DNA from: Butyricimonas virosa
GTDB lineage: Bacteria > Bacteroidota > Bacteroidia > Bacteroidales > Marinifilaceae
Direction of reading: 5' to 3'
Assembly (NCBI RefSeq): GCF_025148635.1
Contig: NZ_CP102269.1
Location: 992,001-1,056,000, forward strand
DNA: 64,000 bases
Shown here: piece by piece, positions 33,430 to 41,660 of the stretch
How positions within the stretch are numbered: position 1 is the stretch's first letter
Layout: each line of letters begins with the position of its first letter
The notes under the pieces: model-generated
Seen by the model: the letters and a program-made list of their open reading frames with translations, nothing else
The model's database searches: none
Told to the model about the DNA's origin: nothing
Program-made: the position numbers and the translations under genes

Positions 33430-34291
33430 AGGAAGTGCCCGGCGTAAAGGGCAACGACGAGTAGCCTTGTTGTGCGGTCACTTCGGCTACAGCAAGCAGG
33501 CCTACTACCGCGGGCAGCGGGCTGGCGACAAACTGGAGAGGGAGTGTTACCTTCTATCGCTCGTCCGGGACATACGCGAGGACATGCCAAACCTCGGCGG
33601 GGTGAAACTATGGAAGAAGCTAAATTCCAGCGGTGTCCAGGTCGGGCGTGACGAGCTTTACCGCTTGCTTCGCGCTCACGACTTGATGGTCAAGCACGAG
33701 AAAAGGCGAGTGGTAACGACGGATTCCAGCGGGTGGTTCCGGCAGTTCCCAAACCTGGTGAAAGGGCTGGAGATCAAGCGCCACAACCAGGTTTGGGTCA
33801 GTGATATCACTTACGTGGACACGCTCTCGGGGTTCGTCTTTCTCTCCCTGGTGACGGATGCCTACTCCCGCCGGATCATGGGGTGGTTCGTGCACGACAA
33901 GTTAAACACGGAAGGACCGTTGAACGCCTTGTACAGGGCCTTCTTGCAGGTCAGGGCAAGCGAGATCGAGGGCACGATACATCACTCGGACAGGGGCGTG
34001 CAGTATTGTAGTTACCAGTACAACACAACGCTGGGGATGAAGCGGATGAACACGAGCATGACCCAGGACGGATCTCCGTACGATAACGCTATCGCGGAGA
34101 GGGTGAACGGGATTCTCAAGAGGGAGTGGCTGGAACAGGAGGTTTTCGTGAACATCGAACAGGTCTGGGTGAGGGTGGAGAAGGTCGTCGCGTTGTACAA
34201 CGGGCAGAGACCGCACTTCTCTATAGGGCTGAACACGCCTGATTCGATTTACCGGGACTTGACCGGAAAGTTCGCCTTCCACATGTACTAG
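33422..34291 (+). CDS. IS3-family transposase OrfB (DDE integrase)
   Basis: 289 residues. The N-terminal HTH_21 segment (ALLCGHFGYSKQAYYR) leads into an rve-type integrase core with DDE residues visible as VWVSDITYVD (first Asp), HSDRGVQYCS (second Asp) and DNAIAERVNGILKREWL (Glu). The C-terminal VALYNGQRPHFSIGLNTP is typical of IS3 OrfB. The frame is open from 33392 inside the A-tract of orfA, so the product may be made as an OrfAB fusion by slippage, or start alone at GTG 33422. No stop interrupts it, so it could be active. Confidence 0.92.
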   Translation: MLEGSARRKGQRRVALLCGHFGYSKQAYYRGQRAGDKLERECYLLSLVRDIREDMPNLGGVKLWKKLNSSGVQVGRDELYRLLRAHDLMVKHEKRRVVTTDSSGWFRQFPNLVKGLEIKRHNQVWVSDITYVDTLSGFVFLSLVTDAYSRRIMGWFVHDKLNTEGPLNALYRAFLQVRASEIEGTIHHSDRGVQYCSYQYNTTLGMKRMNTSMTQDGSPYDNAIAERVNGILKREWLEQEVFVNIEQVWVRVEKVVALYNGQRPHFSIGLNTPDSIYRDLTGKFAFHMY

Positions 34292-34326
34292 TCCAGGAAG
34301 GAATTCCCGGTTTTTCGCTACGCGAA

Positions 34327-34360
34327 CGGTTGGCTCATGCCCGTGGAAGGCAGCCAACCG
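34327..34360 (+). terminator. Hairpin in the IS3 tail (possible terminator)
   Basis: CGGTTGGCT (34327-34335) pairs perfectly with AGCCAACCG (34352-34360), 35 bases after the orfB stop. No T-run follows, so termination is only possible. The rest of the IS tail to 34489 has no gene but holds a TATCTTTG box (34416-34423) that could promote outward transcription into the next gene. Confidence 0.4.
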
Positions 34361-34578
34361 AAGATATTAGGAAAATTTAGTACCCGAATTTATAGGGTGT
34401 TTTATTTATATGTCGTATCTTTGATACATTGTTAGGGTGTTTGTTAAAATTTTTGTTTAATCCGAGTCAACCATTTTCAGGAAAGTACAATGAATTATTC
34501 CTGAAATAATCATTGAAATTCACGAGAATACGGTTTTAAAATCGTACCTTCACCACCACAAATCGTAATACAGAAAAC

Positions 34579-35277
34579 ATGGCAGAATTTATAAATCCCA
34601 TTGGAAAAATACGAGGAAAGTTTGGAAACGTGATCCCATACGTGGGAAAAAACGGTAAAAACTATTGTCGGTCAACATCATTAGAACGTAAGGCTGGAGG
34701 AGAAGGACAGAAACGGCAATCCGTGGCATTCGGGACCACAGCGAGCCGAAAAAGATGGCTAACCTCGGTCATCCGACTAGGATTTCCCGGTGGCAATGGT
34801 TACCCCCAAGGCTTCTACGGGTTTACAAGTGCCAACGTGACACATGCCGTCTCGGTCGAGAAAATACATCCGGAAATTCCCGTGAACCGCCGGAAAAAAG
34901 CCACCCAGGAATTTCAAGGCACGATTGATTACGGGAAACTACGGGTTGCGGCAGGACAACTGGTTATTCCGATAGTCAATGCGGAAATTGATGCCGAGAA
35001 CAGAAAGGTTTCTTTCACCTCTCCCGGAATCCTGTTCGAATCCGTCGACTGTTTCATGGACGATAGAATTTACGCCGCCCTTCTTTACGAACCGAAACAC
35101 CGCTGTCTTGTCAAAGAACTGGGGAAACGGGGTGAAATATTGAACATGACCGTGGATTTTCCCCGAGATGCAACTGCCGATAAACTCATTATTTACGTTT
35201 TTGCCAAAAATGCCGACGGTAAAGATGTTTCTGATTCGGTATGTTTACGAAAACCGGAACAAAAAACTTTAAATTGA
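34579..35277 (+). CDS. DUF6266-family protein, copy 2
   Basis: 232 residues, no signal peptide. The N-terminus INPIGKIRGKFGNVIPYVGKNGKNYCR is the characteristic opening of this family (a Gly-rich, Lys-rich motif of the form GKxxGKxGNVV). The C-terminal half alternates beta segments with charged loops (LRVAAGQLVIPIVNAEIDAENRK, LIIYVFAKNADGKDVSDS). Function unknown. Only ~90 bases of its own upstream DNA lie between the insertion sequence and its ATG, so its native promoter may have been displaced and an outward IS promoter could now drive it. Confidence 0.6.
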   Translation: MAEFINPIGKIRGKFGNVIPYVGKNGKNYCRSTSLERKAGGEGQKRQSVAFGTTASRKRWLTSVIRLGFPGGNGYPQGFYGFTSANVTHAVSVEKIHPEIPVNRRKKATQEFQGTIDYGKLRVAAGQLVIPIVNAEIDAENRKVSFTSPGILFESVDCFMDDRIYAALLYEPKHRCLVKELGKRGEILNMTVDFPRDATADKLIIYVFAKNADGKDVSDSVCLRKPEQKTLN

Positions 35278-35304
35278 AAATATCAATTAAAAGCTTCACG
35301 CAAA

Positions 35305-37332
35305 CTAAAATTCAAACACAACCGACATCAAGCAATTTCGCAAAGGCATCGGATAATACTTAGTTGATTCATAATAAGTATCAAAAAGATTGTCTATTCG
35401 AACTTGCGGAGAAATTCGGATATTCCCGATATCGAAAGAAGAACCGGCAAGTAAATTATGAACAGTATATGCCGGCGTACTGTACGATTCATCTGTGGTT
35501 AAAAATCTTTTGTCAAAGTAAGAAACTTGATAGGCAAAGAAATGTTTTTTGTATTTCACAGAAAGACGAGTATTCCATTTGTATTTAGGAACATAAGGAA
35601 TTTGTCGCATATAAGAACCGTCATCTTTGTGATTCTTTTTACGAGTTTTAGACACGGACACTGTGTAATTGGTTGTAACACTCAGATTAAAATCTTTTGC
35701 TTTGTAGTCTCCCCGCATAAAAACCTCACATCCGTATGAAAGTACATTCCGTACGTTCTGAGGCGTCCAGAACCATTGTTTTCCATCTTCAGGAAGCCAA
35801 ATAATCCAATCGTCAATAGTCATCAAGTAGGAAGAGACCACTGTATTTAAATGAAAACCATGCTCCAACCGGGGAACATAGGTAAAAGTAATGTCATAAG
35901 AATAGCCCTTTTCCGGTTTCAGTCCTGGGTTCCCTCCCGGCCTCCAATACAGATCGTTCATACTAGGAAAGCGATAATTATATGACACGTTTCCACGGAT
36001 TGTCAAAATGTCTTGCAGAATTTGAGAAAGAAATCCCATGGAATAAGTAGATACGTTTTTCCCGTCATTCCATTCCGTCATAAATTGCCCGTTGATCAAT
36101 AGCCACGGGAATACGCTCCAACGAGCATTGGCTTGCCATGAAAACACTTCTCGATTTTTGATGGAAGGACCTGCAACCGTCGGGATTTCATAATGGGCAG
36201 AATCAAGCCCATCAATATAATATTTTGAAGAATCGATTTCCATGTAACTTTCCGCATCAACCCGGTCGTACGCGTAAGTTAACGTAGTATTCAAATACAA
36301 CCCGGACAATGGATTGCAATGGTAGTCTCCACTAATCGTGTATGTCTCAGATTTATTCGAATTACCTTCAGGTGGAAATACACCATTTTCGCCATCGTTC
36401 CATTTATCATAACGCAATCGGTAATGTAAATAAGCGGCTTTTGCGAAAAATTGATGCTTCCCTTTAATATAATCCAATCCCACGTATCCTCTCAAATTTG
36501 TTTCTTTTTGCTGTTCATGATCTAATACATTAACAGTAAGAGGTTGAGGAAGTTTTCTTTTTCCCCATTGAAACCACCCTATCGTTGACAACGTCAAATC
36601 TGGGGATAATTTGAAATAAGCTTCCTGCATCACTCCGAACTGGTCGTATTGAGCTTCTTTTCTGCGTTCCCGGAAAGGTTTTGTCGGGACCAGTATTTTA
36701 TTAAGATAAGTGTAATCATTGTCAGAATGTTGATGATAAAATCGTGTTTGATAGGAACTTTTAGTTTTTCCGATCAAAAGATTTCCTCCCGCAGTATAAG
36801 TATTATATGAACCGTATTCCCCGAAAATCTTATATTGGTTTTTCTTGTTCCATCCAGGTTGATTAAACAAATTAACACTTCCTCCAATCGCCCCGGTTCC
36901 ACTTTTCACGTGTCCGCTACCATGTATGAGATCCACGTTATCGATAAAAAATACCGGAATTTGTGAAAAATCAAATGTCCCGGCCATAGGAGGTGTAATA
37001 TTAATTCCATTCCAGTTAACTCTAGTTTGGGATGGACTGCTTCCTCGAAAAGAAGCAGTAGCAAGTGCCCCTTGACCTAAACTTTTAATATAGACCGCCG
37101 AATTGTCGGATAATAATTCAGCCAATGATCTTGACTTATTAGCCTGTATGACTTCCACCGAAATGCGACTTACGCGAGAACCAGCATTTGCATCTTGTGC
37201 ATTATACAATCTATTTTCGATCACGTCAACCGTATCAATTACACCGCGCATAGCGATACTATCTCGTTTTTGCGCAAATACAGCCACGGGAAAAAACAAG
37301 ATATAGATCATGAAAAGATTAATCATCTTCAT
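35305..37332 (-). CDS. btuB: TonB-dependent outer-membrane receptor, BtuB-like (vitamin B12)
   Basis: A 675-residue TonB-dependent receptor: a signal peptide (MINLFMIYILFFPVAVFAQ), a plug domain (~40-150, with RSLAELLSDNSAVYIKSLGQ and the following TASFRGSSPSQTRVNWNG) and a 22-strand barrel ending in an aromatic residue (VVFEF). It has no N-terminal carboxypeptidase-like domain, so it belongs to the classical small-ligand receptors and not the SusC type. The order riboswitch-btuG-btuG-btuB makes corrinoid uptake the best-supported substrate. I chose ATG 37332; the longer frame begins at a TTG and would lengthen the signal peptide. Confidence 0.85.
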   Translation of the reverse strand: MKMINLFMIYILFFPVAVFAQKRDSIAMRGVIDTVDVIENRLYNAQDANAGSRVSRISVEVIQANKSRSLAELLSDNSAVYIKSLGQGALATASFRGSSPSQTRVNWNGINITPPMAGTFDFSQIPVFFIDNVDLIHGSGHVKSGTGAIGGSVNLFNQPGWNKKNQYKIFGEYGSYNTYTAGGNLLIGKTKSSYQTRFYHQHSDNDYTYLNKILVPTKPFRERRKEAQYDQFGVMQEAYFKLSPDLTLSTIGWFQWGKRKLPQPLTVNVLDHEQQKETNLRGYVGLDYIKGKHQFFAKAAYLHYRLRYDKWNDGENGVFPPEGNSNKSETYTISGDYHCNPLSGLYLNTTLTYAYDRVDAESYMEIDSSKYYIDGLDSAHYEIPTVAGPSIKNREVFSWQANARWSVFPWLLINGQFMTEWNDGKNVSTYSMGFLSQILQDILTIRGNVSYNYRFPSMNDLYWRPGGNPGLKPEKGYSYDITFTYVPRLEHGFHLNTVVSSYLMTIDDWIIWLPEDGKQWFWTPQNVRNVLSYGCEVFMRGDYKAKDFNLSVTTNYTVSVSKTRKKNHKDDGSYMRQIPYVPKYKWNTRLSVKYKKHFFAYQVSYFDKRFLTTDESYSTPAYTVHNLLAGSSFDIGNIRISPQVRIDNLFDTYYESTKYYPMPLRNCLMSVVFEF

Positions 37333-37476
37333 AAACAGGAAAAGCAAGACTTGTTTAAACAATAGAGTTCTTTAAAAGGAAAGTAACTGTCTGATCTATC
37401 AAAATCAGACAGTATTCTTTCAAAACATTCTTAAAAAGTATTTCCCAACAAACCTGATCGGGATACTTTTCGTTAT

Positions 37477-38586
37477 TTACCGAGGAAACCAAATCATTCG
37501 CGGTTTTACACCCACTCGGATAGCCGAAATTGTTTCGTTAGCCGGGAAATGACGCACAAAACCAGAAAGAGTTCCATTAGCATCACAAAGATAGACGTCA
37601 CCTTCCGGAGAAATTCCCATTCCATTCAATCTCGCTTCAACACCTGGAGTTTCCCGATATAATTTATAGGTATTATCATTAACATCTAAAGCAAATATTG
37701 CTAACCGACCTTGCCCGGAAGAAATACGTGCACAAGCTTGCAATGTAAAATAAATGGTAGCCTTATCCGTGGACAGATAAGATTTGTTATACGTAGCTCC
37801 GACAGGTACACCTATTTCCAATTTTTCTTCTCCACGTTTAAAAAAGGGTATCTCAACAGAATCAACTTTCAGTGTTACCGGATCTATTTTAATCCAATAC
37901 GCACAATTTCGGTTCTCTGCATTTTTTCCAGTGGAGAATATCCACAATTTATTGTTTTTATCCACATGCATTTTACAAGTCTTGACATTTTTACTTATAC
38001 TTACCGGAATTACACTTTGAGGGTTTCCTGTAATATTATCAATATCAAATACAGCAATCCCCGAAGCATCCAGATGGGTACCGAAAAGCTTATTATTAAC
38101 GACAGCAATCTCTTCCATACCCCATTCTTCTGCAAGAGTCATGTGTTTAACGATAGAATTCGTAACCGTGTTGATTTTAGTAAGTTGATGAATAGAATCA
38201 GCCACGATTGCTTCCGATTCACTAATTGGAATAATATCCCGAGGCATCCCTATTTTTTCATACTCAATCGTTCCCAACACGGCCAAGGTTGTCGGATCAA
38301 GTACCTCTATTCTAGCAGGAGCACTTGCCGTGAGGAAGTATTTGTCGTTAATTGAATTAATAGCATAAGGAGAGCCTTGCAATATTCTTTCATTGGCTTT
38401 TTCATAAGCATTCACGTCTATCGTTCCATCTCCATAAACCACAGACAAGCCTCCCTCGCCATTTATACCTTCATTCACAACAAGCATTTGTATGTCTCGA
38501 GAAGGGGTAATTTCCTCCTTGTCATCATCATTACAAGCTGATAATAAAAGGGTACAAAGTATCCCTAGATATAATACTTTTTTCAT
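37477..38586 (-). CDS. btuG: BtuG-like surface lipoprotein (DUF5074 beta-propeller), copy 2
   Basis: A 369-residue lipoprotein: signal ending LLLSAC|NDDD, an acidic post-Cys stretch that in Bacteroidota marks export to the cell surface. The body is built from repeated blades of the YncE/DUF5074 beta-propeller type (LSVVYGDGTIDVNAYEKAN, KMHVDKNNKLWIFSTG, YLCDANGTLSGFVRHFP). BtuG of Bacteroides is a surface beta-propeller that binds B12 tightly and feeds BtuB; sequence style, lipobox and position next to btuB fit. Binding residues cannot be confirmed by eye. It lies between copy 1 and btuB on the same strand. Confidence 0.75.
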   Translation of the reverse strand: MKKVLYLGILCTLLLSACNDDDKEEITPSRDIQMLVVNEGINGEGGLSVVYGDGTIDVNAYEKANERILQGSPYAINSINDKYFLTASAPARIEVLDPTTLAVLGTIEYEKIGMPRDIIPISESEAIVADSIHQLTKINTVTNSIVKHMTLAEEWGMEEIAVVNNKLFGTHLDASGIAVFDIDNITGNPQSVIPVSISKNVKTCKMHVDKNNKLWIFSTGKNAENRNCAYWIKIDPVTLKVDSVEIPFFKRGEEKLEIGVPVGATYNKSYLSTDKATIYFTLQACARISSGQGRLAIFALDVNDNTYKLYRETPGVEARLNGMGISPEGDVYLCDANGTLSGFVRHFPANETISAIRVGVKPRMIWFPR

Positions 38587-38632
38587 AGTTCAATTTCATT
38601 TAAAATCAGTGACGCGTTTTTTAGTTTTATTT

Positions 38633-39793
38633 TTATTTAACAGGAACCGTTTCGTTTCCTGTAAACCAAATCATTCGAGGATAAACTCCGACTTTAACGG
38701 CAGTTTCCGAACCATTTTCTTGAAAATGACGCAAATACCCTCGCTGTGCCGTATAATCAATCGCATCACAAACATACACTTCTCCCTCCGGAGAAACCCC
38801 CATTCCATACATTTGAGTGACTCCCGTGGTTTTTCGATACAATTTCGTATCTTTGGTATCAACGTTTAATTCAAACACAGCAAGTTGATAAGTCCCATTT
38901 TTCACGTCAGTACAAGCATTCATACTAAAATAAATAGTACTTTTATCTCCACTGATATCAGATCTATAATAAAGACCGCCACTCATGGGGGTATCAATTT
39001 CCAAATTTGGATTTCCTTTCTTTAAAAGAGGAATTTCAACAACATCCACCACCTCTTCTGTATTAGGATCTATACAATTCCAAAATACACAATTTTCTTT
39101 TTGAGTATTTGTACCCGTTGTAAGTACCCACAATTTATTATTCTTATCCAAATGCATCTTACTGGTTTTCGTATTATCTTTCACCAACACCCGAATAATA
39201 CGTTTCCCCTCTTCTGAAATATTATTTACATCAAATACTGCAATTCCTTTACCCGCCGGATTGGCTCCAAAGAGTTTATTACCAATTTTCACAATCTTTT
39301 CAATTCCCCAATTAGTCGCAAGAGGTATGTATTCAACAACACTGTAATCAGATGTATTAACCCGCACCAATTGTCCTTGCAAATCAGTCACAATAGCCTC
39401 CGTATCATTAATAGGAACCATAAAACGAGGACTTCCTTTTTGCGTGTAAAGTATCGTACCTACAGATTTAAACGTCTCCGGCTCTACTACTTCAATTTTG
39501 GCAGAACCATTTAACACAACAAAATATTTACCATTAAAATAAGTGATAGATTGGGCGACATCTCCCATAGGCACCCCATTCGCTCTTTCAAAAGCATTCC
39601 AAATAGTAGTCCCATCCTCATACACAACAGAAATATCCGCCGTACCCGTTCCAAATAACCCCTCGTTAACGACAATCATCTGTACTTTATTGACTTCCGG
39701 TGGCGGAATCTCTCCAACATTATCATCATCATCTGTACATGCCGCAAACAATACGGCAAGAAATAGCCATAAAAATAAAAACTTTTTCATCAT
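38633..39793 (-). CDS. btuG: BtuG-like surface lipoprotein (DUF5074 beta-propeller), copy 1
   Basis: A 386-residue paralog of copy 2: signal ending LFAAC|TDDDDN, then the same blade wording (ISVVYEDGTTIWNAFERANG, KMHLDKNNKLWVLTTG, VYVCDAIDYTAQRGYLRHF). The two copies share runs such as the Asp-Lys-Asn-Asn-Lys-Leu-Trp motif and the C-terminal VGV(K/Y)PRMIWF, which point to a tandem duplication. This copy is nearest the riboswitch. It begins ~120 bases after the B12 box. Confidence 0.75.
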   Translation of the reverse strand: MMKKFLFLWLFLAVLFAACTDDDDNVGEIPPPEVNKVQMIVVNEGLFGTGTADISVVYEDGTTIWNAFERANGVPMGDVAQSITYFNGKYFVVLNGSAKIEVVEPETFKSVGTILYTQKGSPRFMVPINDTEAIVTDLQGQLVRVNTSDYSVVEYIPLATNWGIEKIVKIGNKLFGANPAGKGIAVFDVNNISEEGKRIIRVLVKDNTKTSKMHLDKNNKLWVLTTGTNTQKENCVFWNCIDPNTEEVVDVVEIPLLKKGNPNLEIDTPMSGGLYYRSDISGDKSTIYFSMNACTDVKNGTYQLAVFELNVDTKDTKLYRKTTGVTQMYGMGVSPEGEVYVCDAIDYTAQRGYLRHFQENGSETAVKVGVYPRMIWFTGNETVPVK

Positions 39794-39911
39794 TTTTAAT
39801 AATAAAATTTAAAATAAGGATGATAACAGTGAATAAAAAGCTTTTGAACGTGTGCACTCCGATCTTAAACCAATTAATTCATCGTCTACTCCCCGAAACT
39901 TTGAATACTAT

Positions 39912-40085
39912 TATAATTCTGGCAGGTTTTCTGACTTACTTCGCCTTTGAACATCCTTCCCATTTTCATTCGAAACAGTGGATACGAGTCTTGCCAAAGA
40001 CATTGATGAAGCTTACAGCAGCGGGCCTGTTCCGGATTCACACCGGATTCCCTTTTCACCACATGATTAAAACAATCATGTGACA
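39912..40085 (-). promoter_or_regulatory. Cobalamin riboswitch for the btuG-btuG-btuB operon
   Basis: Read leftward: GGGAATCCGGTGTGAATCCG (complement of ~40052-40033), GGCCCGCTGCTGTAAGC, a long arm, GGGAAGGATG, and the B12 box GTAAGTCAGAAAACCTGCC (complement of 39939-39921). An outer stem ACATGATTG/CAATCATG flanks it. It precedes copy 1 of the btuG genes. Confidence 0.93.
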
Positions 40086-40097
40086 CCAAAATCATCG

Positions 40098-40105
40098 CAA
40101 AAATA
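40098..40105 (-). promoter_or_regulatory. -7 box for the btuG-btuB transcript
   Basis: Read leftward, TATTTTTG matches TAnnTTTG. Transcription would begin close to 40091, a few bases before the riboswitch. The -33 region has no clear TTTG. Bases 40106-40200 between the two divergent promoters show no further signal. Confidence 0.5.
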
Positions 40106-40200
40106 TAAAAAATAAATATGATCTGAAATCTTAGGTACATTATTTTCATCATTTCTCAAATATGACATAAATCACACGGTAAAGACTATTTTCAAGTGTC

Positions 40201-40232
40201 TTTTGCAGTTTTGAAAATATATATTACTTTCG
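40201..40232 (+). promoter_or_regulatory. Promoter for the btuF-btuC-btuD transcript
   Basis: A -33 TTTTG (40201-40205) and a -7 TACTTTCG (40225-40232, one mismatch) are 19 bases apart, about 30 bases before the first riboswitch signature. Confidence 0.55.
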
Positions 40233-40267
40233 TGCCATCATAGTTCTAATACAATATAATACTTATA

Positions 40268-40425
40268 TTGAGGATGAAAAGGGAATCCGGTGTGAATCCG
40301 GAACAATACCCGTTGCTGTGTTTCCCCCTCTTTGGAGGATATTGTTTATTGTACTCTTGCCACTGGTTTTAACCGGGAAGGCGCAATAAACGGGATAAGT
40401 CAGAAGACCTGCTATGATTATACCA
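40268..40425 (+). promoter_or_regulatory. Cobalamin riboswitch for the btuFCD operon
   Basis: GGGAATCCGGTGTGAATCCG (40281-40300), ACCCGTTGCTGTG (a divergent form of CCCGCTGCTGTAAG), GCCACTGGTTTTAACCGGGA, GGAAGGCGC, and the B12 box ATAAGTCAGAAGACCTGCT (40395-40413) appear in order. A small hairpin CATCCG/CGGATG follows (40432-40450) before the start codon region, which might sequester the ribosome site. Confidence 0.92.
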
Positions 40426-40483
40426 AGATATACATCCGCGGGGGTCGGATGATTTATCAGAATACAATTTTATCAATCAAGAT

Positions 40484-41602
40484 ATGAAACAAATATTATT
40501 TACAATTACTTGTCTTTTAGCCCTACTCGGTTGTCAATCGAAATCTACGATCACTTTTACCAAGAATGTCTACACGCCGCAGTACGCCAAAGGATTCGAC
40601 ATCATGGGTGCGGATAATACGGAAAGTACGATCATTCACGTACGAAATCCTTGGCAGGGGGCAAAAGACGTGGAGATGTCCTACTTCGTATCCCGAAACG
40701 GAGAGCAAGCCCCGAAAGATTTTGACGGAGTTGTCATCCCCGCGGGAGCGAAACGGATCGTGTGCATGTCATCATCTTATATCGCCATGTTGGATGCCAT
40801 AAACCAAGTGGAACGAGTGGTGGGAGTTTCCGGCATTCATTTTATCACAAACCCGTATATCAACGAGCATAAAAAGACGATTAAAGATATGGGGGCAGAA
40901 ATTAACTACGAGTTACTCGTGGGATTAAACCCGGACCTTGTACTTCTTTACGGGATTGGAGACGCACAAACCACGGTTACCGATAAACTGAAAGAATTGA
41001 ACATTCCTTACATGTACGTGGCCGAATACCTAGAAGAATCGCCATTAGGGAAAGCCGAATGGCTGGTTGCCATTTCCGAACTGACTGACAACCAGACGGA
41101 CGGGATCAAAGTATTCCAGGCAATCCCCGAACGCTATAACAAGTTGAAACAATTAACGGCAAACGCAACCGAACGCCCGACCGTCATGTTGAATACGCCT
41201 TGGAACGACAGCTGGTCAATGCCTTCCGTGAAAAGTTACGCGGCACAATTAATTTTGGACGCGGGGGGAGAATATATTTACAAGAAAAACACCTCTCACG
41301 GGGCCGAGCCGATTGGCCTGGAGACGGCCTACGGGCTGATCCGGGAAGCAGATATTTGGTTGAATGTCGGCATGGCTACCACGATGGATGAACTGAAAAA
41401 CATGAATCCGAAATTCAAGGATGCAAAAGCAATTCGGCAAAAGAAAGTCTATAATAACAATTTACGCCTAAACCCCGGAGGAGGAAATGATTACTGGGAG
41501 TCGGGATCGGTTCATCCGGACATCGTACTCCGGGATTTAATAAAGATTTTACATCCGAAATTAATTTCGGAAGAACTATATTATTATAGACACTTGGAAT
41601 AG
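40484..41602 (+). CDS. btuF: BtuF-like cobalamin-binding lipoprotein of an ABC importer
   Basis: A 372-residue lipoprotein with signal ending LLALLGC|QSKS. After an unusual ~75-residue beta-rich N-terminal segment, the class III periplasmic binding fold is clear: AKRIVCMSSSYIAMLDAI, YELLVGLNPDLVLLYG, and two lobes joined by a long helix. Such proteins deliver corrinoid, haem or siderophore iron to FecCD-type permeases. The upstream cobalamin riboswitch supports B12. It is anchored to a membrane rather than free in the periplasm. Confidence 0.85.
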   Translation: MKQILFTITCLLALLGCQSKSTITFTKNVYTPQYAKGFDIMGADNTESTIIHVRNPWQGAKDVEMSYFVSRNGEQAPKDFDGVVIPAGAKRIVCMSSSYIAMLDAINQVERVVGVSGIHFITNPYINEHKKTIKDMGAEINYELLVGLNPDLVLLYGIGDAQTTVTDKLKELNIPYMYVAEYLEESPLGKAEWLVAISELTDNQTDGIKVFQAIPERYNKLKQLTANATERPTVMLNTPWNDSWSMPSVKSYAAQLILDAGGEYIYKKNTSHGAEPIGLETAYGLIREADIWLNVGMATTMDELKNMNPKFKDAKAIRQKKVYNNNLRLNPGGGNDYWESGSVHPDIVLRDLIKILHPKLISEELYYYRHLE

Positions 41603-41660
41603 CTTAGAATTTAAAGTTTAAGAGATAAAAGAACTTGTAACCTAACCTGTAATTCTATAC

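Larger units (their letters stand above)
32998..34489 (+). mobile_element. IS3-family insertion sequence, 1492 bp
   Basis: Two overlapping transposase genes lie between terminal inverted repeats. The left end begins TGTCTTATCCTAAAAAAG and, read inward from the other side, the right end begins TGTACTTTCCTGAAAATG; both continue into GTTGACT(T/C)G, about 20 of 27 bases matching. The ends TGT...ACA are standard for IS3. Flanks read ATCA and ATGA, a possible 4-bp target duplication with one change. The transposase genes are visibly richer in G+C than the neighbouring genes, in keeping with transfer. It separates two DUF6266 genes. Confidence 0.85.

Noticed and set aside
37711..38355. 214-codon frame on the + strand inside the BtuG-like gene
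   Set aside because: Shadow of the propeller lipoprotein; low-complexity composition.
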